From the NCBI GenBank assembly GCA_022777285.1, contig JALFGN010000009.1, forward strand, positions 1-44,927: DNA of 44,927 bases. Direction: 5' to 3'. Below the pieces are notes generated by a model. That model worked only from the letters and a program-made list of their open reading frames with translations. It ran no database searches and was not told the DNA's origin. Source of the stretch: Blautia sp. GTDB taxonomy: Bacteria > Bacillota > Clostridia > Lachnospirales > Lachnospiraceae. Position 1 is the stretch's first letter; each line of letters begins with the position of its first letter. The position numbers were made by a program, and so were the translations under genes. Shown here in pieces: positions 15,623 to 23,238 of the stretch.

Positions 15623-17305
15623 GTGGAAAAAGATACAGAAAAAGAATTAACAGGAAAAAACTTTATTGAACAGATTATAGACAAAGACCTGGCAGAAGGT
15701 GTTTATGATGAAGTATGTACCCGTTTTCCGCCGGAACCAAACGGATACCTGCATATTGGTCATGCAAAATCCATTCTGCTTAATTACGGGCTGGCTCAGA
15801 AATATAATGGAAAATTTAATATGCGTTTTGATGATACAAATCCAACAAAGGAAAAGATAGAATTTGTAGAATCCATTAAAAATGATATTAAATGGCTTGG
15901 TGCAGACTGGGAAGATCGTCTGTACTTTGCTTCAAACTACTTTGATCAGATGTACGAAGCAGCCATTAAACTGATTAAAAAGGGCAAAGCCTTTGTCTGT
16001 GATTTATCAGCAGATGAAATCCGTGAATACAGAGGAACGCTGAAGGAACCTGGAAAGGAAAGTCCTTACAGAAACAGAAGTGTAGAAGAAAATCTCGATC
16101 TGTTTGAACGTATGAAAAACGGAGAATTCGAAGATGGTTCCCGAGTGCTTCGTGCAAAAATTGATATGGCATCTCCGAATATCAACATGAGAGACCCGGT
16201 AATCTACCGTGTGGCACATATGACCCACCACAATACCGGAGATAAATGGTGCATTTATCCGATGTATGACTTTGCACATCCGATTGAAGATGCCATTGAA
16301 GGAGTCACCCATTCCATCTGTACACTGGAATTTGAGGATCACAGACCTCTTTATGACTGGGTGGTAAGAGAACTGGAATATCCACATCCACCAAAACAGA
16401 TCGAATTTGCCAAACTCTATCTGACCAATGTAGTAACCGGAAAACGTTATATCAAAAAACTGGTGGAAGAAGGAATTGTAGACGGATGGGATGATCCTCG
16501 TCTGGTATCCATTGCTGCACTTCGCAGACGCGGATTTACACCGGAATCCATCAAAATGTTTGTGGAACTGTGCGGTGTATCAAAAGCAAACAGTTCTGTA
16601 GATTATGCGATGTTGGAATACTGTATCCGTGAAGACCTGAAAATGAAACGTCCACGTATGATGGCAGTTATGGATCCTGTGAAACTGGTGATCGATAATT
16701 ATCCGGAAGATCAGATCGAAGAACTGGAAGTACCGAATAACATGGAAAATCCGGAACTGGGAAGCAGAAGTGTACCTTTCGGAAAAGAACTGTACATTGA
16801 AAGAGAAGACTTCATGGAAGTGCCGGTTAAGAAGTACAAACGTCTGTATCCGGGCAATGAAGTACGTCTGATGAATGCATATTTTGTAACTTGTACAGAT
16901 GTGGAAAAAGATGAAGAGGGAAATATTACTGTCATTCATTGTACCTATGATCCTGCATCCAAAGGCGGTAATTCACCGGATGGAAGAAAAGTAAAAGGAA
17001 CCATTCACTGGGTAGCTGCAAAGACCGCCGTACAGGTGGAATGCCGTCTCTACGAGAATATTGTGGATGAAGAAAAAGGGGTTTATAACAAAGAGGATGG
17101 AAGTCTGAATCTGAATCTGAATTTTCTGACGGTATTAAATAACTGTTATGTAGAACCGGAACTTGCCAAAGCAGAGGCATATGACAGCTATCAGTTTGTA
17201 CGTAACGGATTCTTCTGTGCAGACTGTCACGACAGCAAACCGGGATTACCGGTGTTTAATCGGATCGTATCACTGAAAAGTTCTTTTAAATTAGAGAAAA
17301 AATAA
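15623..17305 (+). CDS. glnS: Glutaminyl-tRNA synthetase
   Basis: A 560-residue class I aminoacyl-tRNA synthetase that charges tRNA-Gln directly. It has [18 protein letters not shown] (HIGH motif), [12 protein letters not shown] and [19 protein letters not shown], then the second signature as an MSK-like region [12 protein letters not shown]. The C-terminal anticodon-binding barrels run from about residue 340 on (e.g. [17 protein letters not shown]). GTG 15623 is chosen because GGAGGA lies 8 nt upstream; an ATG at 15560 would start inside the likely promoter. Most Firmicutes instead amidate Glu-tRNA-Gln. A GlnRS in Clostridia is considered an acquired, eukaryote-related trait (established knowledge). 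Confidence 0.93.
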   Translation: MEKDTEKELTGKNFIEQIIDKDLAEGVYDEVCTRFPPEPNGYLHIGHAKSILLNYGLAQKYNGKFNMRFDDTNPTKEKIEFVESIKNDIKWLGADWEDRLYFASNYFDQMYEAAIKLIKKGKAFVCDLSADEIREYRGTLKEPGKESPYRNRSVEENLDLFERMKNGEFEDGSRVLRAKIDMASPNINMRDPVIYRVAHMTHHNTGDKWCIYPMYDFAHPIEDAIEGVTHSICTLEFEDHRPLYDWVVRELEYPHPPKQIEFAKLYLTNVVTGKRYIKKLVEEGIVDGWDDPRLVSIAALRRRGFTPESIKMFVELCGVSKANSSVDYAMLEYCIREDLKMKRPRMMAVMDPVKLVIDNYPEDQIEELEVPNNMENPELGSRSVPFGKELYIEREDFMEVPVKKYKRLYPGNEVRLMNAYFVTCTDVEKDEEGNITVIHCTYDPASKGGNSPDGRKVKGTIHWVAAKTAVQVECRLYENIVDEEKGVYNKEDGSLNLNLNFLTVLNNCYVEPELAKAEAYDSYQFVRNGFFCADCHDSKPGLPVFNRIVSLKSSFKLEKK

Positions 17306-17306
17306 G

Positions 17307-18716
17307 ATGAACGAATTGATAATTCCTGTTGATGCGAAAGCAGGTACTCCATTGTATCAACAGATTTGTGAATATTTTAAACAGGAAATCCAGGAAGGAC
17401 GGCTGACTGCAGGAATGCGGCTGCCGTCCTCCCGTGCACTTGCGGCCAGTCTTTCTGTCAGCAGAAGTACCGTAGACCTGTCTTATGGTCAGCTGGTATC
17501 GGAAGGATATATTGAATCCATTCCCTGCAAAGGGTATTATGTCTGTCAGATTGAAGGGATCTATTTTCCTGTTCAGGAAAAAGAAAGAAAAGCAGAGCCG
17601 GAAAAGAGGGATTTTCAGGGAAAGGAAAGGTATCGATACGACTTTGCAATGAATGGCATTGCACCGGACAGTTTTCCTCACAATACCTGGAAAAAATTAT
17701 CCAAACAGGTTCTGAGTCATACGGGAGAGGAACTGTTCAATCTTGGAAATCCATACGGAGAAATATCTCTGCGAAAGGCAATCGCAGAATATCTGTATCA
17801 GGCCAGGGGCGTTCATTGTACACCGGAACAGATACTGGTAGGAGCAGGAAATGATTATCTTCTCATGCTTCTATGTACCATTCTTGGAAAAAATAAAAAG
17901 GTGGCAATGGAAAATCCTACGTATGAAAGTGCATGGTATGATTTTCGCCATATGGGATATACCATGTGTACAGTCGGTCAGGATGACCAGGGAATTCTTG
18001 TGGAAGATCTGGAAAAGACAAAAGCGGAAGTGGTTTATGTGATGCCTTCTCATCAGTTTCCAATGGGAACCGTTATGCCGCTCAAGAGAAGAATGGAACT
18101 GCTTTGTTGGGCTTCTTCGAGCGGAAGTTATATTGTCGAAGATGATTATGACAGTGAATTTCGTTACAGAGGAAAGCCCATTCCTGCATTGCAGGGATTT
18201 GATCAGGCAGACTGTGTGATCTATATGGGAACTTTCTCAAAATCCATTGCGCCTTCTATACGAATCAGCTATATGGTGCTTCCAAAACGACTTATGGAGC
18301 GATATCAGAAGGCAGGACATCCTTTTTCAGTTACTGTGTCCAAGGTGGATCAGAAAATTGTGGAACTGTTTTTAAAAGACGGACATTATGAGCGGCATTT
18401 GAATCGAATGAGAAGTCTGTATAAGAGCAAACACGATCGAATCCTGAAATGGCTGAAAGAAGATATGGGACGGGTCTGTACTTATTCAGGGGAAAATGCA
18501 GGGATTCATTTGCTGATTCACTTTCGGAATGGATTATCGGAACAGGAAGCGGTAAAACGGGCGAAAGAAGTGGGCATCCGTGTCTATGGACTTTCAGAAT
18601 TTATGGTCAATGGACAGGTTCCGCCAGAAGAAGCAACCATTCTTTTGGGGTATGCGACACTGGATGAAAAAGATCTGCAGCAGGCACTGCAGTGCTTGGA
18701 GGAGATTTGGACATGA
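17307..18716 (+). CDS. MocR/PdxR-type GntR-aminotransferase regulator
   Basis: A 469-residue fusion. Residues about 1-75 are a GntR winged helix (LPSSRALAASLSVSRSTVDLSY, then GQLVSEGYI). The rest is a fold-type I aminotransferase domain with IVEDDYDSEFRY and the PLP lysine in YMGTFSKSIAPSIRISYM. Such proteins are PLP-responsive transcription factors; PdxR members switch on pyridoxal-5'-phosphate synthesis. No pdxS/pdxT or other PLP gene is adjacent, so the target is unknown. It starts 1 nt after the glnS stop, with little of a ribosome binding site, so translational coupling to glnS is likely. Confidence 0.88.
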   Translation: MNELIIPVDAKAGTPLYQQICEYFKQEIQEGRLTAGMRLPSSRALAASLSVSRSTVDLSYGQLVSEGYIESIPCKGYYVCQIEGIYFPVQEKERKAEPEKRDFQGKERYRYDFAMNGIAPDSFPHNTWKKLSKQVLSHTGEELFNLGNPYGEISLRKAIAEYLYQARGVHCTPEQILVGAGNDYLLMLLCTILGKNKKVAMENPTYESAWYDFRHMGYTMCTVGQDDQGILVEDLEKTKAEVVYVMPSHQFPMGTVMPLKRRMELLCWASSSGSYIVEDDYDSEFRYRGKPIPALQGFDQADCVIYMGTFSKSIAPSIRISYMVLPKRLMERYQKAGHPFSVTVSKVDQKIVELFLKDGHYERHLNRMRSLYKSKHDRILKWLKEDMGRVCTYSGENAGIHLLIHFRNGLSEQEAVKRAKEVGIRVYGLSEFMVNGQVPPEEATILLGYATLDEKDLQQALQCLEEIWT

Positions 18717-18734
18717 GCTTTCTATACAAAGTAA

Positions 18735-19061
18735 ACGGATTGCAGAGAAAATGGGTGGGGGTATCCGGAAATTGTCGATTTTGGTGTGATTGTAAAGTAT
18801 CGTAAAAATGGAATAGGAAGCAGACTTATGGATGCAGCTGAAAAAGTAGCTGCTCAGTATTCGGATATGGTTTATCTGGGAGTTGGTTTGCATGAAGGAT
18901 ATGGAAGTGCACAAAGAATGTATGTAAAACGCGGATATATTCCAGATGGAACCGGAGTATGGTATGGAGAAAAAGTATGTCCGCAATATGCAGATTGTTG
19001 CAATGACGATGATCTGGTTTTGTATTTTTCAAAAGCATTAAACAAAAAGAAGAGGACTTGA
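18735..19061 (+). pseudogene. N-terminally truncated GNAT acetyltransferase
   Basis: An open frame of 109 codons begins right after an in-frame TAA at 18732 and has no normal start. A GTG at 18786 exists, but with no site before it. Its product has the C-terminal two-thirds of a GNAT acetyltransferase: WGYPEIVDFGV, then the acetyl-CoA loop RKNGIGSRLMDAAEKVA, and AQRMYVKRGYIPDG, ending DDLVLYFSKAL. The first strands and the substrate-side N-terminus are missing, and the frame runs into the end of the MocR gene. This suggests a deletion that removed the gene's start. A short out-of-frame ATG at 18714 with a good GGAGGA ends after 30 codons. It is probably non-functional. Confidence 0.7.
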
Positions 19062-19062
19062 G

Positions 19063-19115
19063 AAAGGAAGGGGCTTTCTGTTTGCATATAAAAATACGGT
19101 GCAGCCCCTTCCTTT
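19063..19115. terminator. Bidirectional terminator hairpin
   Basis: The inverted repeat AAAGGAAGGGGCT / AGCCCCTTCCTTT (13 bp, 27-nt loop) sits between convergent genes. The plus side is followed by GTTTTATT. Confidence 0.75.
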
Positions 19116-19118
19116 GTT

Positions 19119-19619
19119 TTATTCCTCTGTAAATTCTTTTCCTATATCGTCCACTTTTTCAGCAGCCTTTTCAACGGATTCTTTTACCGCTTCCTTCACG
19201 GTTTCTTTTATCTCCTCCGCACATTCCGTGATGGATTCGCCGGCTTCTTTCATGCATTCGGAAAGGGAATCCGGTTCTTCTTCTACATCTTTTTCTTCTT
19301 CTTCAGAGGATGGATCGGAGAAGGCTTCGTCTTCAAAGATATCCTCATCATCCAGATCTTCCAAATCATCCAGAATATCATCCGTATGTTCTTTTACTTT
19401 CTGAACGGTGTCTTCTACAGTCTTTTCCACTTTTTCTTTCAGACGAGAAGCCACATTCATGGCAGAACTGGCGGTTTCTTTGATGTTATCCTGAAAATCC
19501 GCAAAATCTTCCTGAAGTTTTGGATCTTCGTCTTTTTTCTTTTTTACGTAATAGGCAGCAGCACCGGCTGCAGCTCCAATTGCACCAAGTCCCAAGATTT
19601 TCTTGCTCCAATTACCCAT
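19119..19619 (-). CDS. Acidic membrane-anchored (YtxH-like) protein
   Basis: A 166-residue protein with a short N-terminal glycine/alanine membrane segment (LGLGAIGAAAGAAAYYV, residues about 7-24) followed by KKKKDED. That arrangement is like YtxH-type stress proteins. The remainder is strongly acidic and predicted helical: amphipathic repeats (NIKETASSAMNVASRLKEKV), a central run of Asp/Glu, then further 11-mer-like helices (EEIKETVKEAVKESVEKAAE). ATG 19619 is 9 nt from AAGGA; an ATG two codons upstream is too close. It may be a stress-linked membrane or envelope protein. No enzyme motifs are seen. Confidence 0.6.
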   Translation of the reverse strand: MGNWSKKILGLGAIGAAAGAAAYYVKKKKDEDPKLQEDFADFQDNIKETASSAMNVASRLKEKVEKTVEDTVQKVKEHTDDILDDLEDLDDEDIFEDEAFSDPSSEEEEKDVEEEPDSLSECMKEAGESITECAEEIKETVKEAVKESVEKAAEKVDDIGKEFTEE

Positions 19620-19659
19620 ATACATACGTCCTTTCTAACTGTCTGTTCTTAGTATTACC

Positions 19660-19688
19660 ATTATAATACATTTTAACAGGAAAGTGAA
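19660..19688 (-). promoter_or_regulatory. Possible promoter of the acidic protein gene
   Basis: Read leftward: TTCACT, 17 nt, TATAAT. It overlaps the end of the upstream phosphatase gene and lies about 40 nt before the start at 19619. Confidence 0.4.
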
Positions 19689-20488
19689 ATGAATTTTTCA
19701 AGAACCTCGGCCACACCACCCTGATTATTATCCAGGGAGGTAATGTAATTGCTGTGCTTTTTTGCCTCTTCGGTGCCGTTTTTCATACAGACGGAAAAGA
19801 AAGTAGTATTCAGCATGGAAATATCATTTTCCGCATCTCCGATGCCTACTGTACAGGAGAGTGGAAGATGGAGATAGTCGCAAAGTGCGCGGATGGCAGC
19901 GCCTTTGCTCACCCCTTCCATGACATGTTCCAGATAATAAGGTCCAGAAAAGAAAATGGAAATTTTGCCTTTTGCCCAGGCTTCCATATGAGCCCGGTAA
20001 GCTTCATGGTGTGGTCGGTCAGAAAGAGAAGAAGTGAGAATCTTGATTGGTTCTTCTTTTAAATGCCAGACCAGATCCGGATCGATTTTGACTTCCATTT
20101 TTGAGGACCACTTGTATTGTTGAAGCTCCGGGCTGTCCCGTTCTGTGAGTACATAGTCCCCCTCATAAGTCTGACAATGCAGGCCAAAAGCCCGGGCTTC
20201 TTTGAAGATATGACGCACATAGTCCAGGGGGATGGTCTTCTGGTAAAGAAATTTTCCTGTGTAGCAGTCCAGGATAGAACCGCCATTATAAAGAATGGCA
20301 TAACAGCCTTTTTGGTTTAAACCCAGTTCCTCGATAAAGGGGGCAATGGATGCACGGGAACGACCGGAACAGATGATAAATCCATGCCCTTTGGAAAGGA
20401 TCTTCTGGATCGCCTGTTTATTTCTGGCAGGGATCTGTTTTTCGTCATTTAGCAGCGTGCCGTCCATATCAGTAAAAAATAATTTCAT
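19673..20488 (-). CDS. Cof-type HAD phosphatase
   Basis: A 271-residue HAD-superfamily hydrolase. Motif I is FFTDMDGTLLND (nucleophile and acid/base Asp), motif II is IICSGRSRA, and motifs III/IV are KGAAIRALC...VGIGDAENDISML. The type IIB cap sits between, so it is a Cof/YidA-like sugar-phosphate or phosphorylated-cofactor phosphatase. The start ATG has GAAGGAG 7 nt upstream; the 21 extra in-frame codons upstream are not coding. Substrate cannot be predicted. Transcription is leftward, from a promoter at 20522-20551. Confidence 0.88.
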   Translation of the reverse strand: MKLFFTDMDGTLLNDEKQIPARNKQAIQKILSKGHGFIICSGRSRASIAPFIEELGLNQKGCYAILYNGGSILDCYTGKFLYQKTIPLDYVRHIFKEARAFGLHCQTYEGDYVLTERDSPELQQYKWSSKMEVKIDPDLVWHLKEEPIKILTSSLSDRPHHEAYRAHMEAWAKGKISIFFSGPYYLEHVMEGVSKGAAIRALCDYLHLPLSCTVGIGDAENDISMLNTTFFSVCMKNGTEEAKKHSNYITSLDNNQGGVAEVLEKFISLSC

Positions 20489-20521
20489 AAGATTCTCCTT
20501 CGTACAGATCGTTGTTGTTTC

Positions 20522-20551
20522 AGTGTAGCACAGAGAAATGTATTTTGTCAA
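20522..20551 (-). promoter_or_regulatory. Promoter of the Cof-type phosphatase
   Basis: Leftward: perfect TTGACA, 18-nt spacer, extended -10 TGC-TACACT. Confidence 0.65.
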
Positions 20552-20574
20552 AACAGGAAAAAGTGAAAAAGCTA

Positions 20575-20603
20575 TTGCATGTAAAAAGAAGACAGGATAT
20601 ACT
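20575..20603 (+). promoter_or_regulatory. Promoter of the maf operon
   Basis: TTGCAT, 17-nt spacer, TATACT, 33 nt before the maf start. It is divergent from the phosphatase promoter. Confidence 0.6.
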
Positions 20604-20636
20604 AAAAATGATTAAAAAGAAAATTTTGGAGTCGAT

Positions 20637-21230
20637 ATGAAGAAATTAATATTAGCCAGTGCCTCTCCCAGAAGACGGGAACTGCTGGAACAGATCGGAG
20701 CGGTTTTTCAGGTATGCCCCAGTCAGGGGGAAGAAGTGATTACCGGGACTTATCCGGGAGATGTAGTGATGGAACTGTCCGGACAGAAAGGACAGGAAGT
20801 GTTTGATAGAATAGAGGGAGATGTCTGTGTCATCGGTGCAGACACGGTGGTGGCTATTGATCATGCCATCTTGGGAAAACCTGCAGATGAACAGGAAGCA
20901 ATTGCTATGCTGCAGCGTCTTCAGGGACGAATCCATGAAGTATATACAGGAGTAACGATTCTTTGCAGAGAACAGGGAAATGCGCAAAGGAAGTCTTTTT
21001 ATGAGAAGACAACTGTAGAATTTTATCCGGTCAGTTCTGAAGAGATTCATGCGTATGTAAAAACCGGTGAGCCTCTGGATAAAGCAGGCGCATATGGAAT
21101 CCAGGGAAAATCCGCAGTTTTTGTAAAACGAATAGAAGGAGACTATAACAATGTAGTCGGTCTTCCTGTGGCACGCGTTTATCAGGAAGCAAAAGAAATG
21201 GGAATTGATATAAAGGAGTGGCACAAATGA
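20637..21230 (+). CDS. maf: Maf-family nucleotide pyrophosphatase
   Basis: A 197-residue house-cleaning NTP pyrophosphatase (dTTP/UTP or modified-nucleotide hydrolysis). ILASASPRRRELLEQIG is the Maf signature at the N-terminus. CVIGADTVVAIDHAILGKP carries the catalytic Asp, and PLDKAGAYGIQGKSAVFVKRIEGDYNNVVGLP (split here by family blocks) is the C-terminal core. Length is standard. It begins a compact operon; its TGA overlaps the next ATG by two bases (ATGA). Confidence 0.93.
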   Translation: MKKLILASASPRRRELLEQIGAVFQVCPSQGEEVITGTYPGDVVMELSGQKGQEVFDRIEGDVCVIGADTVVAIDHAILGKPADEQEAIAMLQRLQGRIHEVYTGVTILCREQGNAQRKSFYEKTTVEFYPVSSEEIHAYVKTGEPLDKAGAYGIQGKSAVFVKRIEGDYNNVVGLPVARVYQEAKEMGIDIKEWHK

Positions 21231-21895
21231 TAAAAGCATGTATTTTTGATTTGGATGGGACAATTGCAGATACCGTAGAATCCATTGCAGTCGTAGGAAA
21301 TCGCCTGCTCCGCCATTATGGTCTGCAGGAAGAACCTGTGGAAAATTATAATTTTTATGCAGGAGACGGGGCAGATGAACTGGTAAAACGTATTCTGCAT
21401 GCGGCACATGGAACAGAAACGGTGGACTACGAAGAGGCCAGAACGCTTTACAGAAAATGGTTTGAAGAAGATCCGTTTTATCATGTAAAACCTTTTGAGG
21501 GAATCATGCAATTGCTGACAGCGCTGAAAGAAGAAGGAATTAAGATAGGGGTATGCTCCAATAAACCCCATCATGCAGCGGTAGATGTGGTAAATAAAAT
21601 ATTTGGAGCAGATTTATTTGATAAAGTACAGGGACAGACAGCAGAGATTCCAAGGAAACCATCGCCTTTGGGACCACTGGCAATTGCTCGGGAATTTGGA
21701 GCAGATACGCAAGAGTGTCTGTATATGGGAGATACGAATACAGATATGGATACAGGGAAAGCAGCAGGTATGTTTACGATAGGGGTTACCTGGGGATTTC
21801 GTCCGAGAAAAGAACTGGAAGAACACCAGGCTTGTAAAATTGTAGACAAACCTTCCGAAATACTGGATTATGTGAGGAAGTGCAATCATGATTAA
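21227..21895 (+). CDS. HAD hydrolase, phosphoglycolate phosphatase-like
   Basis: A 222-residue HAD subfamily IA enzyme. Motif I is IFDLDGTIADTVES, motif II is GVCSNKPH, Lys is in RKPSPLGP, and motif IV is MGDTNTDMDTGKAAGM. The small helical cap is residues about 17-85. It resembles Gph/PGP, but substrate is inferred only at family level. The start overlaps the maf stop and has AAGGAG 8 nt upstream, so translation is coupled. Confidence 0.87.
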   Translation: MIKACIFDLDGTIADTVESIAVVGNRLLRHYGLQEEPVENYNFYAGDGADELVKRILHAAHGTETVDYEEARTLYRKWFEEDPFYHVKPFEGIMQLLTALKEEGIKIGVCSNKPHHAAVDVVNKIFGADLFDKVQGQTAEIPRKPSPLGPLAIAREFGADTQECLYMGDTNTDMDTGKAAGMFTIGVTWGFRPRKELEEHQACKIVDKPSEILDYVRKCNHD

Positions 21896-22676
21896 ACTGA
21901 TAGCCAGCGATCTTGATGGAACCTTGCTTCAGGGAACCGGAGAAATTTCGGAAGAAGTGGTTATGCAGATAAAGAAGCTGAGTCAGATGGGAATTCTTTT
22001 TGTAGCAGCCAGTGGAAGACAGTATCCGAATCTTCGCAGATTGTTTGAACCGGTAAAGGATGAAATTGCTTATATCTGTGAAAATGGAGCACTTGTGGTA
22101 TATAAGGATCAGGTATTGCATAAAGATGTTTTTAACAAGGATCTGGAGGAAGAGCTTCTGAACAGTATTCTGGAAACAGAAGGAGTTGAGGCACTGGTTT
22201 CCGGAGAACGGACTTCTTATATCAAACCAAAGGATCCGGGATTTTATGATTATATCGCTCATTTTGTAAAAAATGATACGACTGTTTTTGAAAAGAAAGA
22301 AGAGATACAAGAACCATTTCTGAAAGTATCTGTTTATGATGAGGCAGGTGTGGAAGCTATATATCCTGATTGGAAAGCGCGTTTTGGAGAACGGGCTACT
22401 GTAGTGACTTCAGGATTTGCATGGCTGGATATGATGCCGAAAGGCGCAGATAAAGGAAATGCCATAAAAGTATTGCAGGAAAAACTGGGAATTGGGCGGG
22501 ACGCGTGTGCAGCATTCGGGGATAATTACAATGACCTGGAAATGCTTGCCCAGGTAAAATACAGTTTTGCTACAGGGGATGCGAAGGAAGCGGTAAAAAA
22601 AATTTGTTTTTCTGAAACAAAACAGGTAGAAACCGTTCTGGAAAGAATTATAAATGAAGGAGGAGAAGTGAAATGA
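21888..22676 (+). CDS. Cof-type HAD phosphatase
   Basis: A 262-residue HAD type IIB phosphatase. Motif I is IASDLDGTLLQGTGEI, motif II is FVAASGRQYPNLRRLF, and the C-terminal blocks are KGADKGNAIKVLQEKLG and AAFGDNYNDLEMLAQV. It overlaps the preceding HAD gene by 8 nt and the following small gene by 4 nt (ATGA). Two consecutive HAD phosphatases after Maf suggest nucleotide or sugar-phosphate clean-up, but no substrate can be assigned. Confidence 0.88.
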   Translation: MIKLIASDLDGTLLQGTGEISEEVVMQIKKLSQMGILFVAASGRQYPNLRRLFEPVKDEIAYICENGALVVYKDQVLHKDVFNKDLEEELLNSILETEGVEALVSGERTSYIKPKDPGFYDYIAHFVKNDTTVFEKKEEIQEPFLKVSVYDEAGVEAIYPDWKARFGERATVVTSGFAWLDMMPKGADKGNAIKVLQEKLGIGRDACAAFGDNYNDLEMLAQVKYSFATGDAKEAVKKICFSETKQVETVLERIINEGGEVK

Positions 22677-22936
22677 ACGAATTCAGTGAAGAATGTCTGG
22701 TCACCTTTTTAAGAAAGCAGGAGCAGTTATTTGCTGAACCGGTTGCAGAAACCGTAGAGGAGGCAGAAGCCTTTCTGGAAGACTGTATGGCCGTTGTCGT
22801 GGATACATTGGAAGAAGTCAAAGAGTATTTCGAAGAAAACGGAATGGATGTGGAAGGCATGTCTATGGATGAATTGGAAGAAGCCAGTGAAGTCTTTGCT
22901 CTTCCAAATGGACAATATCTGATCGTAGAGGGATAG
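22673..22936 (+). CDS. Small acidic hypothetical protein
   Basis: An 87-residue, highly acidic protein, mostly helical by composition (VEEAEAFLEDCMAVVVD, then VKEYFEENGMDVEGMSMDEL), ending with a short strand LPNGQYLIVEG. It has no membrane segment and one Cys pair far apart. It starts in the ATGA overlap with the HAD phosphatase, behind AGGAGGAG, so it is certainly translated with it. I do not recognise a family. The pattern of an acidic helical body plus a terminal strand suggests a small regulator or binding partner (inference). Confidence 0.7.
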   Translation: MNEFSEECLVTFLRKQEQLFAEPVAETVEEAEAFLEDCMAVVVDTLEEVKEYFEENGMDVEGMSMDELEEASEVFALPNGQYLIVEG

Positions 22937-22941
22937 GACAG

Positions 22942-22985
22942 AAAGAGAACAGGAAATCCATGGGGATGCTCCTGTTCTTTTTCTG
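22942..22985 (+). terminator. Rho-independent terminator of the maf operon
   Basis: The stem AGAACAGGA / TCCTGTTCT is followed by TTTTTCTGTT. Confidence 0.85.
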
Positions 22986-23094
22986 TTGAGAGGAGCAGTG
23001 ATATGGAAAATTGGATTGTGGCACAGAAAATCGAGAAAAAATAAGAGAAAGAAAGCAGAGTTTATATTTTGTTAAGAAAGTTCATAAAAATTTG

Positions 23095-23121
23095 TTAGCA
23101 CTCAGTTACATTGAGTGCTAA
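23095..23121 (+). promoter_or_regulatory. CIRCE element (HrcA operator)
   Basis: A perfect TTAGCACTC-N9-GAGTGCTAA inverted repeat, the canonical CIRCE sequence bound by the HrcA heat-shock repressor. It lies just upstream of the -35 of the htpG promoter. Confidence 0.95.
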
Positions 23122-23128
23122 TTTTCTC

Positions 23129-23157
23129 TTGACTTTTTGTTCTGTCCGTATTAATAT
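23129..23157 (+). promoter_or_regulatory. htpG promoter
   Basis: TTGACT (23129-23134), a 17-nt spacer and TAATAT (23152-23157). The CIRCE ends 7 nt before the -35. The leader to ATG 23239 is about 75 nt, purine-rich. The 302-nt gap before htpG holds nothing else besides the upstream terminator. Confidence 0.75.
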
Positions 23158-23238
23158 TGACTTTAGTGACAGAGAGAAAGATAGAATCTCTGTAAAAAAA
23201 GAAAAGATAGAATGAAAGAAAAAAGGAGATGTTTTATC

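Noticed and set aside
23003-23044. 13-codon frame MENWIVAQKIEKK with a good GAGAGGAG site before htpG
   Set aside because: Too short to support without expression or conservation data.
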